Shown in pieces: positions 10,793 to 22,150 of a stretch of 64,000 nt of DNA. Numbering within the stretch: position 1 is the first letter of the stretch; each line of letters starts with the position of its first letter. Below the pieces are notes generated by a model that had not been told where the DNA came from, ran no database searches, and saw only the letters and a list, made by a program, of their open reading frames with translations. Where the stretch lies: NCBI RefSeq assembly GCF_040869045.1, contig NC_090321.1, positions 91,494,603 through 91,558,602 of the forward strand. The letters are read 5' to 3'. The position numbers and the translations under genes were made by a program. The DNA comes from Eurosta solidaginis. Taxonomy: Eukaryota; Arthropoda; Insecta; Diptera; Tephritidae.

Positions 10793-12212
10793 TCATAGTG
10801 CTCTCCTGTTGCTCCTGTTAATTAGTTGGCGGTATGCCGACGCGCATTTTTCCGTATCTGCTTTGTAGTTCATTCGTTTCTGTCTCGGTTCATTAATAAT
10901 AAACAACATCTCAAGTGTGTATGTTTCCTTGTAACGCTTCTCCTGTTGCATTATTGCTACGTTCTCAAAATCTGGAGTGTGCCCGGTTTCTCTGCAATGC
11001 TGACTTCAAGCTATTTTGTTTTCATTACGGTGGTCGCGATTTTTTAAATTTGATTTATGCGCGTAAATACTTGTTTTAGTCTGGACTTAGTTGTACCATC
11101 ATATACCTTAGGGCATACGTAGGATCCGTAATTTTTGCAAGGAATCCGGTATATAACGTCAGATTTGTCATATCTTTCTTTTTTGTTTTTTGTATTACTG
11201 AATATTTTTTGAACGGTATTATTATAAGTAAATGCTATTTTTAATCTATCACGGTCATACATTTTGGAATATTTCATTCTATTCGATAGCCCCGGATCAT
11301 GCGTGGATGTCTTATATATTTTATTAGTTTTATCATTAAAGGTTTGATTGGTGTTAGCTTTTTTAAAATGGTCGTGAATATAGCCGCTTATTAGACCTAA
11401 AAGAAATCGTTGTCTTTCAGAATTTTCGTAATGATTTCTGTATTTTTGCCATGGTATATCGTATCACTGATTGATAAAACTCTCTTGATAAAGTTTTTCG
11501 CTGTGTTGACTATGGTTGATTTGTCGTGCTTTGAATAAAAATTGATCAATCTGCCCGATGCAGTGGGTCTTTTGTACCAATTAAAGGATAACTTATTATG
11601 CTTTCTTACTACCAGCGTATCTAGATATGGTAGCAATCCATTTTTTCAATTTCAAATGTAAACTTGATAGTTCTATTGTAGCTGTTTAATATATTTATCA
11701 TGTCTTCCCCTGCATTCGTTTTCACAATGGCAAACAGATCGTCAACATATTTTGTTAGCAAACGGGGCTTTTGAGATGCATCCTCTTCAAATTTTGTTAA
11801 CAATCCCTCCATTAATATGTTTGCTATGACCGGCGATGCGGGTGACCCATCGGCATTCCTACACGCTGTTCATATATTTTATTGTTGACTTTAAAATAGC
11901 TATTTTCTTTAATACAAAAACGTACGACTCCCAAGAACAGTTCTTTGGTCAGAGTTGTATGGGGTTCTATCAGATTCCATTTGGATGATATAATTTCCAA
12001 GGCATGATCCACAGGAATACTGGGAAATAGGGAAACAACATCGAATGATACTAGACTCTCATCGTCAAATATGTGCGTGTCTTTTATTTTATTCTTGAAT
12101 TCAATAGCGTCTTTGACATTATATTTTGATGATTTCGTAATATTTTTGAGGACGTTAACAACATATTTACAGAAACTGTACGAAGGGGAGTTAACAGACG
12201 AAAAATGGGTCT
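10793..12212 (-). pseudogene. Penelope-like RT/GIY-YIG, minus copy, broken
   Basis: This is the inverted, truncated partner of the plus-strand gene. Minus-strand pieces show RVGMPMG (frame lost directly after, near 11850), LLTKYVDDLFAIVKTN with the intact RT catalytic YVDD, then another frame loss near 11640. A clean stretch YKRPTASGRLINFYSKHDKS follows, and a C-terminal GIY-YIG part with GSYVCPKVYDGTTKSRLK. At least three frame breaks separate them, while the plus copy reads through. The amino-terminal part is missing, as expected for a 5'-truncated copy. Confidence 0.85.
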
Positions 12213-12226
12213 TAGGGGAACTCCTT

Positions 12227-12685
12227 CTGGACTGTATTCAGACCATCCAAGACAAGGAGCAGAAAGAAATTGAGAGAAATAACTTTACTTCACTAATAAG
12301 GGATCACTTAATAAAACCGAAAATCAGTGAGCGTGACAGATTTATTTTAGATACCCTACAATCGGCAAAGATGTTCCTTAAGAAGAACAACGACTTATTG
12401 GTTCTGAATGCCGACAAAGGTAATGTTACAGTCTTGATGAAAAAATCAGATTATGAAATGAAGGTGCAGCAAATGGTTAATGACATTTCTGCATACCGTA
12501 TTTTGAAGCGTGACCCTACCAATAAGTTACAGGAAAAAAAATAATGAAATTGTTGAGAAATTATTCAAGAATAAAATGATAGATACAAAAGAGAGATATA
12601 AACTTTTGAGTAAAACGGCTAACGCGCCAAGATTATATGGTCCCCCAAAGATCCACAAGGAAGGAGTTCCCTAAGACCCATTTGT
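12227..12685 (+). pseudogene. Penelope-like ORF, N-terminal part
   Basis: Continuous with the next entry in biology but separated by two small frame breaks. It reads IQTIQDKEQKEIERNNFTSL through NNDLLVLNADKGNVTVLMKK, the conserved pre-RT block of Penelope proteins, to about 12541. There an A-rich run shifts the frame. Then NAPRLYGPPKIHKEGVP follows, where one base is short near 12674. Both lesions fall at homopolymers (an A run and a C run), so they could be sequencing errors; read support would decide. The family's first residues lie upstream and are absent. Confidence 0.8.
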
Positions 12686-14116
12686 TTGTCTGTTAACTCC
12701 CCTTCGTACAGTTTATGTAAATATGTTGTTAACGTCCTCAAAAATATTACGAAATCATCAAAATATAATGTCAAAAACGCTATTGAATGCAAGAATAAAA
12801 TAAAAGACACGCACATATTTGACGATGAGAGTCTAGTATCATTCGATGTTGTTTCCCTATTTCCCAGTATTCCTGTGGATCATGCCTTGGAAATTATATC
12901 ATCCAAATGGAATCTGATAGAACCCCATACAACTCTGACCAAAGACCTGTTCTTGGGAGTCGTAAGTTTTTGTATTAAAGAAAATAGCTATTTTAAAGTC
13001 AAAAATAAAATATATGAGCAGCGTGTAGGAATGCCGATGGGGTCACCGGCATCGCCGGTCGTAGCAAGCATATTAATGGAGGAATTGTTAACAAAATTTG
13101 AAGAGGATGGATCTCAAAAGCCCCGTTTGCTAACAAAATATGTTGACGACCTGTTTGCCATTGTGAAAACGAATGCAGTGGAAGACATGATAAATTTATT
13201 AAACAGCTACAATAGAACTATCAAGTTTACATTTGAAATTGAAAAAGATGGATTACTACCATGTCTTGATACGCTGGTAGTAAGAAAGCATAATAAGTTA
13301 TCCTTTGTTTGGTACAAAAGACCCACTGCATCGGGCAGATTGATCAACTTTTATTCAAAGCACGATAAATCAACCATAGTCAACACAGCGAAAAACTTTA
13401 TCAAGAGAGTTTTATCAATCAGTGATACGACATACAATGGCAAAAATATAGAAATCATTACGAAAATTCTGAAAGACAGCGATTTTCCTTTAGGTCTAAT
13501 AAGAGGCTATATTCACGACCATTTTACAAAAGCTAACACCAATCAAACCTTTAATGATAAATCTAGTAAAATATATAAGACATCCACGCATGTTCCGGCG
13601 CTATCAAATAGAATGAAATATTCCAAAATGTATGACCGTGAGAGATTTAAAATATCATTTACTTATAATAATACCGTCCAAAAAATATTCAGTAATACAA
13701 AAAACAAAATAGAAAAATATGACAAATCCGACGTTATATACTGGATTCCTTGCAAAAATTACGGGTCCTACGTATGCCCTAAGGTATATGATGGTACAAC
13801 TAAGTCCAGACTAAAAACAAGGATTTTCGCGCATAAATCAAATTTAAAAAATCGCGACCACCCTAATGAAAACAAAACAGCTTTAAGTCAGCATTGCAGA
13901 GAAACCGGGCACACTCCAGATTTTGAGAACGTAGCAATAATGCAACTGGAGAAGCATTACAACAAAAGATACACACTTGAGATGTTGTTTATTATTAATG
14001 AACCGAGAGAGAACCGAATGAACTACAAAGCAGATACGGAAAAATGCGCGTCGCGACGGAATACCGCGTCGACATACCGCCAACTAATCAACAGGAGCAA
14101 CAGTAGAGCACTATGA
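12686..14116 (+). CDS. Penelope-like reverse transcriptase with GIY-YIG endonuclease
   Basis: A 476-codon open frame. In order: FDVVSLFPSIPVD (first catalytic Asp, about residues 53-65), RVGMPMGSPASPVVAS (about 113-128), LLTKYVDDLFAIV with the catalytic YVDD at 13139-13150, KDGLLPCLDTLVV, then a linker and a C-terminal GIY-YIG-like domain from IPCKNYGSYVCPKVYDGTTK (about 353-372) with RLKTRIFAHK and HCRETGHTPDFENV. Penelope proteins nick the target with GIY-YIG and prime reverse transcription there. The true start is upstream, so the ATG at 12686 is only the first in this frame. RT motifs look intact. Confidence 0.9.
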   Translation: MSVNSPSYSLCKYVVNVLKNITKSSKYNVKNAIECKNKIKDTHIFDDESLVSFDVVSLFPSIPVDHALEIISSKWNLIEPHTTLTKDLFLGVVSFCIKENSYFKVKNKIYEQRVGMPMGSPASPVVASILMEELLTKFEEDGSQKPRLLTKYVDDLFAIVKTNAVEDMINLLNSYNRTIKFTFEIEKDGLLPCLDTLVVRKHNKLSFVWYKRPTASGRLINFYSKHDKSTIVNTAKNFIKRVLSISDTTYNGKNIEIITKILKDSDFPLGLIRGYIHDHFTKANTNQTFNDKSSKIYKTSTHVPALSNRMKYSKMYDRERFKISFTYNNTVQKIFSNTKNKIEKYDKSDVIYWIPCKNYGSYVCPKVYDGTTKSRLKTRIFAHKSNLKNRDHPNENKTALSQHCRETGHTPDFENVAIMQLEKHYNKRYTLEMLFIINEPRENRMNYKADTEKCASRRNTASTYRQLINRSNSRAL

Positions 14117-14397
14117 GAGTTTCGCCTATTATTTAGTTAGTTTAATGTATTGCTGTTTGTGTAAAAATGTGCTTACCATTACTGTATATTTTTTGATGTT
14201 TAATTTTTCGGTTCTATTGTCTTCTTGTACTTATGTTTAGTATTGTAAAATTAGTCGACAAGCTACACCCAAGAGTGTAAGTTTATAAATAGGTTTTTAT
14301 ATGTTTTATGATTTTAGTGTTTGATGTTTGTTTTTTACAGTCTCAGATTGAGGTCGAAATATTGACTAAATAAAATTTAATATATATACATATATAT

Positions 14398-14825
14398 TGT
14401 TACGAATATTAGCAAAACTAAGGGGTGCTGCCATCTCTTCGCCGATGCTAAGCAGCGCCTTGCATGCACATCCATAGATCAATCAATATGTATCTACATA
14501 AACGAATCAATCATTATGTCTACACATATGTAGGTACACGCAGCTGAGAGCAACGCACAAGCACATGCATATATCTTATCGGAAATGCTCCTAAGGTATG
14601 CAATTGTGATTGTGGAAGTGTCGCTCACACATACAAGCTTATGGGGTATGAGAGAGTCTGGTTATTAAGCAAGCTATTCGTTGCAAAGTATAAATGTTAT
14701 TGTGAAGTAATTTAATAAAGGCCATTTTTCCATTATTCAATATTGGAGTTATTTATTCAACAGTTTAGCGATACGAACATTGGCAGAAGATTGCAAATAA
14801 GGGGAATTGCAATAAATTCGTTACA
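14398..14825 (+). repeat. solo gypsy-type LTR
   Basis: Begins TGTTACGAAT, ends ATTCGTTACA and is flanked by ATAT on both sides (14394-14397 and 14826-14829). It matches the LTRs at 2030 and 5079, including 'attcaatattggagttattt', but is shorter (428 bases) because a middle part with the TATA region is missing. No gag or pol adjoins, as expected after recombination between two LTRs. Confidence 0.9.
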
Positions 14826-16580
14826 ATATAAAATCTATCCTGGTTTTAATCTAAATATATATGCATATGGCCTCGAGCTCGTTAAATATTTAAAATTTAT
14901 AAATCTAAGTCCGAAAATAATCAGAAGATAATTTTCTACTCATTTAAGACTGTCTAGGCCATTTATTCTTCATGTCGAAAATTGGACGGATATGGTCGAA
15001 AGGGGTATCAACGGATGCGCATCACTGCCAGTTATAAGAATCCAATTGCGTAATGTAACTCTTTCTACCCGTTCAAAAGTAATTTAAAAAAACAGTCGCT
15101 TTCAATGCCAGCTTAATACGGATTTTGCATCACCCAAATCACCAAGTTATTAACAAACACAGTAAAAGAAAAATTATATAAAAAATTTAAATGCTTACTT
15201 TGTATAATTTAAAAAAACAAAAATTAAGAAGGAACAATAAATTCAAATAAAATGACCCAAGTCGAACATGTTTTCAAATTGTCCTTATGTTGGTAAAAAA
15301 GCAAGTTACCCGAAAAATGCTGATTTTTTCAAATATTCTATATTCCGATTGGCGTAAATAATAAGCGAAATCAGTTATGCAAAATCCTTTAGTTAGTAGG
15401 TCTCAGGGTTTAAACTCTCCTTTGAAATGATTCTCACCTCATACTTAAGTTGGAGATAGAAGGGATTGAAAAATCACTTAGCCTTATATTCAAACATCTG
15501 TTGTTTATCTGCGAAACTTTAAAATAGCGTCTGATGTGTTAATTTCGATTTTCACACTTCATCATTCAACACCCAAGTCTCCCGTTTTGACATTCCCTCA
15601 AGTTGGCGGCCCTATTCAGACTAGTCTCTTGGAGTGATTCTAGCCTATCAACCAAGTTTAAATATCACCTAGACGATTCGGCTCCTGTTACATATGTGAA
15701 TATGTAGACACATATATTTACCAGGTGACGCTTTGTCCTTCGCAAGAACACTCAAAGTGGTGAAGCAAAAGCTTTCCCAACACAGTCGAACTAATGACCG
15801 TGTGTGCTACTACCCTTACGTAGTGGACAGTCGAACTAGTTTGAAAACTAAAGCTACGCGGTTATTCATAATGAATTCCTATATCAGAAGGCCGGAAAAC
15901 AACAGTTTGAACTGAGCGTATAACCTTAACATCTTTCAACTTAAAATCGGTCGAGTTTCAATCTAAAATATCGTTTTGGTATACATTAAAAAAAAAGGTA
16001 TCCAGGGTCCTTGTAAAATTTAAATTATGTAGGATTATATTATTTTCACCCATGAGTTACGCAATAATATACCCTTGGACTGCTTATGATTTCGAGAGAG
16101 GCATCCTTGGCCGAATAGTTACTCCCTAATATTTCAAGGTGTTTCTCTGGTAGTGTTCGGCAGTATAGCACGACAAAAAAAATCCGTTAGAAAGTCTTCG
16201 AAGCTATACATAGAGCTTATAGTGACGTTCACGAAGGTATGAGTTCAAAGCCGCAGTCCTACAGCTTCTGTGCTGGCATGTTGTATGAGGGCTAGTAGGC
16301 GTGTTAGCGACTGGTGGTGGATTGCTACTGTTCCCACTTCGGGAATTATAGCACTTAAAACAGCTGAAAAAACTAGATGCCCCCTTTGGCGCGAATAACA
16401 ATAGGCCAGCTTTGGTGCTCATCCTTAAAACTGTGCCATGAGAACCATGAGTATTAAAAGACCATTAATAGCAACCGTAAGTTGCCTTTGTGCCTGACCA
16501 GCAAGGGGTCACAAATAATTTAAAGAAATCGCGTCGATAACGAGTATTAGAAGTTAGACCAGAACATCTGCTTCGATGAA

Positions 16581-16832
16581 CTACGCTTTGTACGAGGCAT
16601 ACAGACAAAAGTGTGACCATTTTAAGTACTTAAGTTTTTTTCGGCAGACGCAGCAGTACCAGTCCCTTAGACCGGGGCTAGGTTCGAAGCCTCCCTGGAG
16701 TAAGTGAATGAAGGACAGTCCTTCCGCAAAGAGCTGCTCTTGAAATTTTTTGAACGATCCGCGAGACTTCGAGGCAAAAACCCCGGATCTTTCCGAAATC
16801 GCCAATACGTTGATTCCCTTAACCACATACAA
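16581..16832 (-). pseudogene. possible LINE ORF start remnant in copy A
   Basis: The 83-codon minus-strand frame contains GLSFIHLLQGGFEPSPGLRD followed by WYCCVCRKKL. This resembles the 'G.EPNPGP..W.C..C.K' opening seen in several insect non-LTR ORFs, where the cysteines begin a zinc-finger-like region. Copy B keeps LSLVHLLQRGFVPNPGLWNW at the same place (28524-28660). No RT follows, so this is at most a scrap carried by the repeat. Confidence 0.4.
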
Positions 16833-16985
16833 ACAAAACCTTTCCTAAATATTATTTTTTTAAATAAAAAAAGCTTTTTATAGCAAGAGCACCGGCGTAC
16901 ACCGGCGCGTCGCCCACGCCATATATAATAGTGCCTACGCCTCCGCCGCCGATATAGTGATCGGCGTAAACCTCTAATGCAAACA

Positions 16986-17826
16986 GGACAATATTATATC
17001 ACAGCATGATATCATAAACTTACCAACCCCAAAAATTATTTAAATCAATATATGACCATCACACACTCATAAAAAAATACTAAAATGAGGAAAACATTTC
17101 CTAAAAAATATCTTTAATTGAGGATAATTTCAATTTAAAAAGTAAGAATTTCTATTTTTTGAATGATACCCTAGAGATAGTTTGAGTTTAGGGGAAAAAA
17201 TCGACATCTCAAATTTTTTTCCATAATTATTATCGAAGTGATAAATTTATGTGTTAAATCTAGTTATTAAATTAAATATTAGGAAATATGTACAAAAAAT
17301 ATGATAATCTTGTTACATGTAAATTAGGTCTTAGCTCAGTGAATAAGAGCAACCGACTATGAAGTTGAGCACCTCGACTAGAAATGAACGTTACACAATT
17401 TAATTTTTTCTATAAAATTTTCTCCATATTTAGGATAGGTTTTCTATGGCGAAATATCAAGTACCATTTTTCCTAATTTTAATATCTGTTTTTCTCGTTT
17501 TTAGGAATTTTATTTTCGAGTTCACAACTGAGTATATAATGTTTGGTTTCACCCGAATTGCAACGCTTCTTTGGCGCTTTCTATTTTTATATGAATATAC
17601 ATACATGTATGTATGTATAAGTTTGTGTATATGGACTTTTGGAATTCACCTGCAACGTAATCACGGTATCTGAAAAAAAGAGTGCCCAAAAAACTGGGAA
17701 AAGAAGCCGAACTGCTGAATTCGCACGTCGAAATTCCAGGAAATCCCTTATGCAACAACGCCCAAGTAAGTGATAGCCGACAAAAAGACTGACTTACCCG
17801 GCTGACCATAAACTAATAAAATAAAG
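16986..17826. other. mostly unassigned; weak tRNA-like stretch
   Basis: At 17328-17400 the sequence 'ttagctcagtgaataagagc' resembles a tRNA D-arm/A box and is followed by a possible anticodon arm 'ccgactatgaag', but there is no good B box or acceptor stem. Around 17520-17570 'tgagtatataatgtttggt' is an edge scrap of the interspersed repeat. Confidence 0.4.
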
Positions 17827-20681
17827 AACAAGTAAGGAAGGCTAAGTTCGGGTGTAACCGAACATTACATACTCAGTTGAGAGCTGTGGAGACAAAGTAA
17901 GGGAAATCACCATGTTGTAAAAGGAACCTAGGGTAACCCTGGAATGTGTTTGTATGACACGTGTATCAAATGGAAGGTATTAAAGAGTATTTTAAGAGGA
18001 AGTGGGCCATAGATCTATAGATGGACGCCATTTAGGGATATCGCCATAAAGGTGGACCAGGCCTGACTCGAGAATATGTTTGTACGATATGGGTATCAAA
18101 TGAAATGTGTTAATGATAATTTTAAAAGGGAGTGGGCCTAAGTTCTATAGGTGGACGTCTTTTCGAGATATCGCCATAAAGGTGGACCAGGGGTGACTCT
18201 AGAATTTATTTTGTACGATATGGGTATCAAATAAAAGGTATTAATGAGTATTTTAAAAGAGCGTGGGCCTAAGTTCTATAGATGTACGCCTTTTCGAGAT
18301 AACGCCATAAAGATGGACCAGGGGTGACTCTAGAATTTGTTTGTACGATATGAGTATCAAATGAAAGGTGTTAATGAGTATTTTAAGATGGCGTGGGCCT
18401 TAATTCTATATGTGGACTCCTTTTCGAGATATCGCCATAAACGTGGACCAGGGGTGACTCTAGAATTTGTTTGTACTATACGGGTATCAAATGAAAGGTG
18501 TTAATGAGTATTTTAAAAGGGAGTGGGCCTAAGTTCTATAGGTGGACGCATTTCGGAATATCGTTATAAAAGTGGACCTGTGTTAACTCTAGAATGCGTT
18601 TGTACAATATGGGTGTCAAACGAAAAGTGTAATAAGTGTTTTAAAAGGGAGTGGGCCTTTGTTCTATGGGTGGACGCCTTTTCGGGATATCGCCATAAAC
18701 GTGGACCAGGGGTGACTCTAGAATGCGTTTGTACAATATGGGTATCAAATGAAAGGTGTTAATGAGTATTTTAAAAGGGAGTGGGCCTTAGTTCTATAGG
18801 TGGATGCCCTTTCGAGATATCGCCATAAAGGTGGGCCAGGGGTGACTCTAGAATTTTTGTGTACGATATGGGTATCAAATGAAATGTGTTAATGAGTATT
18901 TTAAAAGGGTGTGGGCCTTAGTTCTATAGGTGGACGCCTTTTCAAGATATCGCCATAAAGGTGGACCAGGGGTGACTCTAGAATGCGTTTGTACAATATG
19001 GGTATCAAATGAAAGGTGTTAATGAGTATTTTAAAAGGGCGTGGGCCATAGTTCTATAGGTGGACGCCTTTTCGAGATATCGACATGAAGGTGGACCAGG
19101 GGTGACTCTAGAATTTGTTTGTACGATATGGGTATCAAATGAAAGGGGTTAATGAGTATTTTAAAAAGGAGTGGGCCTTAGTTCTATATGTGGACGCCTT
19201 TTCGAGATATCGCCATAAACGTGGACCAGGGGTGACTCTAGAATGTGTTTGTACGATATGGGTATCAAATTAAAGGTATTAATGAGGGTTTTAAAAGGGA
19301 GTGGCTCTTAATTGTATATGTGAAGGCGTTTTCGAGATATCTACCAAAATGTGGACCAGGGTGATCCAGAACATCATCTGTCGGGTACCGCTAATTTATT
19401 TATATATGTAACACCACGTACAGTATTCCTTCCAAGATTCCAAGGGCTTTTGATTTCGCCCTGCAAAACATTTTCATTTTCTTCTACTTAATATGGTAGG
19501 TGTCACACCCATTTTACCAAGTTTTTTTCTAAAGTTATATTTTGCGTCAATAGACCAATACAATTACCATGTTTCATTCCTTTTTTGTATTTGGTATATA
19601 ATTATGGCATTTTTCTCATTATCGAAAAAGTGGGCGCGGTCATAGTCGGATTTCGGCCATTTTTTACACCAATACAAAGTGAGTTCAGATAAGTACGTGA
19701 ACTGAGTTTAGTAAAGATATATCGATTTTTGCTCAAGTTATCGTGTTAACGGCCGAGCGGGAGGACAGACGGTCGACTGTGTATAAAAACTAGGCGTGGC
19801 TTCAACCGATTTCGCCCTTTTTCACAGAAAACAGTTATCGTCCTAGGGGCTAAGCCTCTACCAAATTTCACAAGGATTGGTTAATTTTTGTTCGACTTAT
19901 GGCATTAAAAGCATCCTAGACAAATTAAATGAAAAAGGGCGGAGCCACGCCCATTTTGAAATTTTCTTTTATTTTTGTATTTTGTTGCACCATATCATTA
20001 CTGGAGTTGAATGTTGGCATAATTTACTTATATGCTGTAAAGATATTAACTTTTCTTTTAAAATTTTAATTAAAAAATTTTTTTTTTAAAAAGTGGGCGT
20101 GGTCGTTTTCCGATTTTGCTAATTTTTATTAAGCAGACATAAAGTAATAAGAGTAATGTTCCTTCCAAATTTCGTCATGATATCTTCAACGACTGCCAAA
20201 TTACAGCTTGCAAAACTTCTATATTACCTTCATTTAAAAGTCGGAGGTGCCACGCCCATTGTCCAAAATTTTACTAGTTTTCTATTCTGCGTTATAATCT
20301 CAACTCACCTACCAAGTTTCATCGCTTAATGCGTATTTGGTAATCGCACTTTTTCGATTTTTCGAAATTTTCGATATCGAAAAAGTGGGCGTGGTTATTG
20401 TCCGATATCGTTCATTTTAAATAGCGATCTGAGATGAGTGCCCAGGAACGTACATACCAAATTTCATAAAGATACCTCAAAATTTACTCAAGTTATCGTG
20501 TTAACGGACAGACGGACGGACGGACGGACGGACATGGCTCAATCGAATTTTTTTTCGATACTGATGATTTTGATATATGGAAGTCTATATCTATCTCGAT
20601 TCCTTTATACCTGTACAACCAACCGTTATGCAATCAAAGTTAATATACTCTGTGAGCTCTGCTCAACTGAGTATAAAAATC
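17827..20681 (+). repeat. interspersed repeat with internal minisatellite
   Basis: Left edge 'aacaagtaaggaaggctaag...gtgtaaccgaacattacat', right edge 'ctctgctcaactgagtataa'. Between them come the 130-bp array (17930-19365) and then a 1.3-kb non-coding tail with recurring 'aaagtgggcgtggt' blocks and a (ggac)n run at about 20509-20533. The copy at 40577-42338 has the same order with fewer units. The left end's 'actcagttgagagct' and right end's 'gagctctgctcaactgagt' are roughly inverted, so a short terminal inversion may bound the element. I recognise the sequence as common in tephritid genomes but know no firm class name. Confidence 0.85.
17930..19365 (+). repeat. 130-bp tandem array, about 11 units
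   Basis: The mark 'ggtggaccagg' recurs at about 18051, 18181, 18312, 18442, 18571, 18700, 18830, 18960, 19090, 19220 and 19350, giving a 129-131-base period. Each unit holds 'ttttcgagatatcgccataa' and 'gatatgggtatcaaatgaaa'. The units are similar throughout and degrade at both ends. Confidence 0.95.
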
Positions 20682-21010
20682 AGAAACAAAAGAATAAGCA
20701 TTAAAAAATGCAAAGCGCCGCAAGTATTGTTCCGAGACTGCCTTGTATTCGATACTTGTACTCATTTATATTTTGCAAGAAAATAATCGATTCGTCAAAA
20801 TTATCGATGGTAAGTAATCCATATTTAATTGAATCGTACCCCTTAAAAAGATTCATGGTTGCGGTATTCACACCTAGGCCGGCAGCTTTTTATGTATTTT
20901 GTTTTCATAAATTATAATTCGGTAACGTTGTAACCAAGTATACACAAAGCAAGTACGAGGGCCTTAGTTCGGGTGGAATCAAACATTAGCTGTGTTTTTG
21001 TATACATATA
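20682..21010. other. unassigned, with small repeat scraps
   Basis: 20735-20810 resembles parts of 40138-40255 and 42725-42850 ('ccttgtattcgatacttgta'). 20950-20995 is an edge scrap of the interspersed repeat. No gene. Confidence 0.4.
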
Positions 21011-21097
21011 CTAGCTGTACCCTACCACGCTCTGCTGTGGCCCACTCCCTACTATATGCTTTCGAAATGAAAAAAAAAGTTTAGTTTTAAAATAAAT

Positions 21098-22150
21098 TTA
21101 ATTTTGCAATACTTTTGTGTACACAATATTTATGGTTTGTCCATTTTCTGTGAACACATAAAGATTATCGCATTTACCGACACGGGCACACGCTACATAC
21201 AGCTGCCGATGTGAGAAGCACTTCCCTTCTAAATTTATGCCACACTTTTCCAAGGATTGTCCCCGGGTTTTGTTTATCGTCATTGCGAACGCCAGTCGAA
21301 TTGGAAATTACAATCTTTTAAATTTGCATATAGCTTCTGTGGCAATGATTGGAATTCGAGGGATGAAAACATCTTCACCTATGAAAGGCCCGTTATAATT
21401 CTTGCTTCTGTGGCGTTCATACTCAATTTCTTAACTGCTAGTCGCGTTCCGTTGCAAAGCTTTGGCTGATTAATATTCCGCAGCATAATAATTGGAACAC
21501 CAACTTCAATATATGTGGAGGCATTCCTGGTAGATCAAGCGAGTTCAAAAATTCCTTTGGATAATGAACTGATTCATTTACCTCAGTTTTTATGGGCATG
21601 TATGTTATTTCCTCTCAATCAATTTTGGATGAATTCAATTATTAAGTTGATACACATCTTTAATATTAGCCGCAAGAATAGCTCGTTCACTGAACCAATA
21701 GTGATTTTTTAAATTTATTGGTAGATTTACAAAAATCATTCGGAAATAATATTCGTTTAGATCCTTCGATCGACTGCAATCTTTTCTTTCCCAATTTCGA
21801 GTAACTGTCGCGAGAATACTTGAGCTGATCGGTCGTTGGGAGCTTGACACGCATATTTGTAGTCAACTGCAATGTATGTACGTGTTGCCACAATATTGAA
21901 TATTTCAGGCAGGCATTTATTTCATCCGCAGGTTTTGATCGAGAAATTACAGGTAATGTTTGCCTAAAATCTCCCGCATGCAATACCAATGTATTTCCGA
22001 ATGGTTGAACATTTTTTCGCAAATCTCGCAACGTTCCATCAAGTGCCTCAAGGGATTTTTTATGTGCCATTGTTCACTCATCCCAAATAATAATTTTACA
22101 TTTTTGTAATACCTTTCCCATACCGGATGCTCTTGAAATATTTCAATCAT
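21098..22150 (-). pseudogene. Helitron helicase (PIF1-like) C-terminal part
   Basis: From right to left on the minus strand: KNPLRHLMERCEICEKMF, MAHKKSLEALDGTLRDLRKN, FGNTLVLHAGDFRQTLPVIS (the Walker B-region GDFRQ block), ADEINACLKYSILWQHV, LTTNMRVKL, then after a gap MTINKTRGQSLEKCGINLEG and HRQLYVACARVGKCDNLYVF. These are successive motifs of the helicase half of Helitron RepHel proteins. The first two pieces overlap in different frames (near 22050) and the middle of the domain (21300-21690) has lost frame, so it is a pseudogene. The Walker A part is missing. Confidence 0.88.

Larger units (their letters stand above)
10428..14930 (+). mobile_element. Penelope-like element, head-to-head double copy
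   Basis: The insertion is flanked by ATTTTCTACTCATT at 10414-10427 and 14931-14944, a 14-base target duplication. Inside, a 5'-truncated minus-strand copy (10433-12224) is followed by a plus-strand copy (12227-14893). The arms are an inverted repeat of about 1.8 kb, ending in 'cgagctcgaggccatat' and its complement. The spacer 12225-12655 holds plus-strand coding sequence absent from the minus copy. Partial inverted or tandem copies are characteristic of Penelope elements. A solo LTR (14398-14825) was later added near the right end. Confidence 0.88.
10325..16985 (-). mobile_element. ~1.9-kb GC-edged repeat, copy A, split by a Penelope-like insertion
   Basis: The edges are GC-rich: 'tcggcgcggcggcagcgg' near 10370 and 'gatatagtgatcggcgtaaa' near 16950, where CGG/CCG triplets are repeated. 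The body resumes at 14931 and matches copy B (26885-28800) along its length, for example 'gcggatgcgcatcactgcca', 'cttcatcattcaacacccaa' and 'cactcaaagtggtgaagcaa'. In copy B the join equivalent to 10427/14931 is continuous, which proves the split. Short inverted ends (about 'tacgccg..gat') are possible but not clean. The only protein hint is on the minus strand near the right end (16581-16832). Confidence 0.85.

Noticed and set aside
12071..12226. Start of the Penelope frame at 12071
   Set aside because: These codons are antisense readings of the minus-strand Penelope copy; real homology begins near 12227.
17328..17400. tRNA gene
   Set aside because: The A-box-like part is good but acceptor pairing and a B box are not found; at best a decayed tRNA or SINE scrap.
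18523..18762. 79-codon frame with repeated residues as a repeat protein
   Set aside because: It is a chance translation of the 130-bp minisatellite.
20509..20533. CRISPR-like or functional array at the (ggac)n run
   Set aside because: It is a simple tetranucleotide run inside an insect-type interspersed repeat; no spacers.
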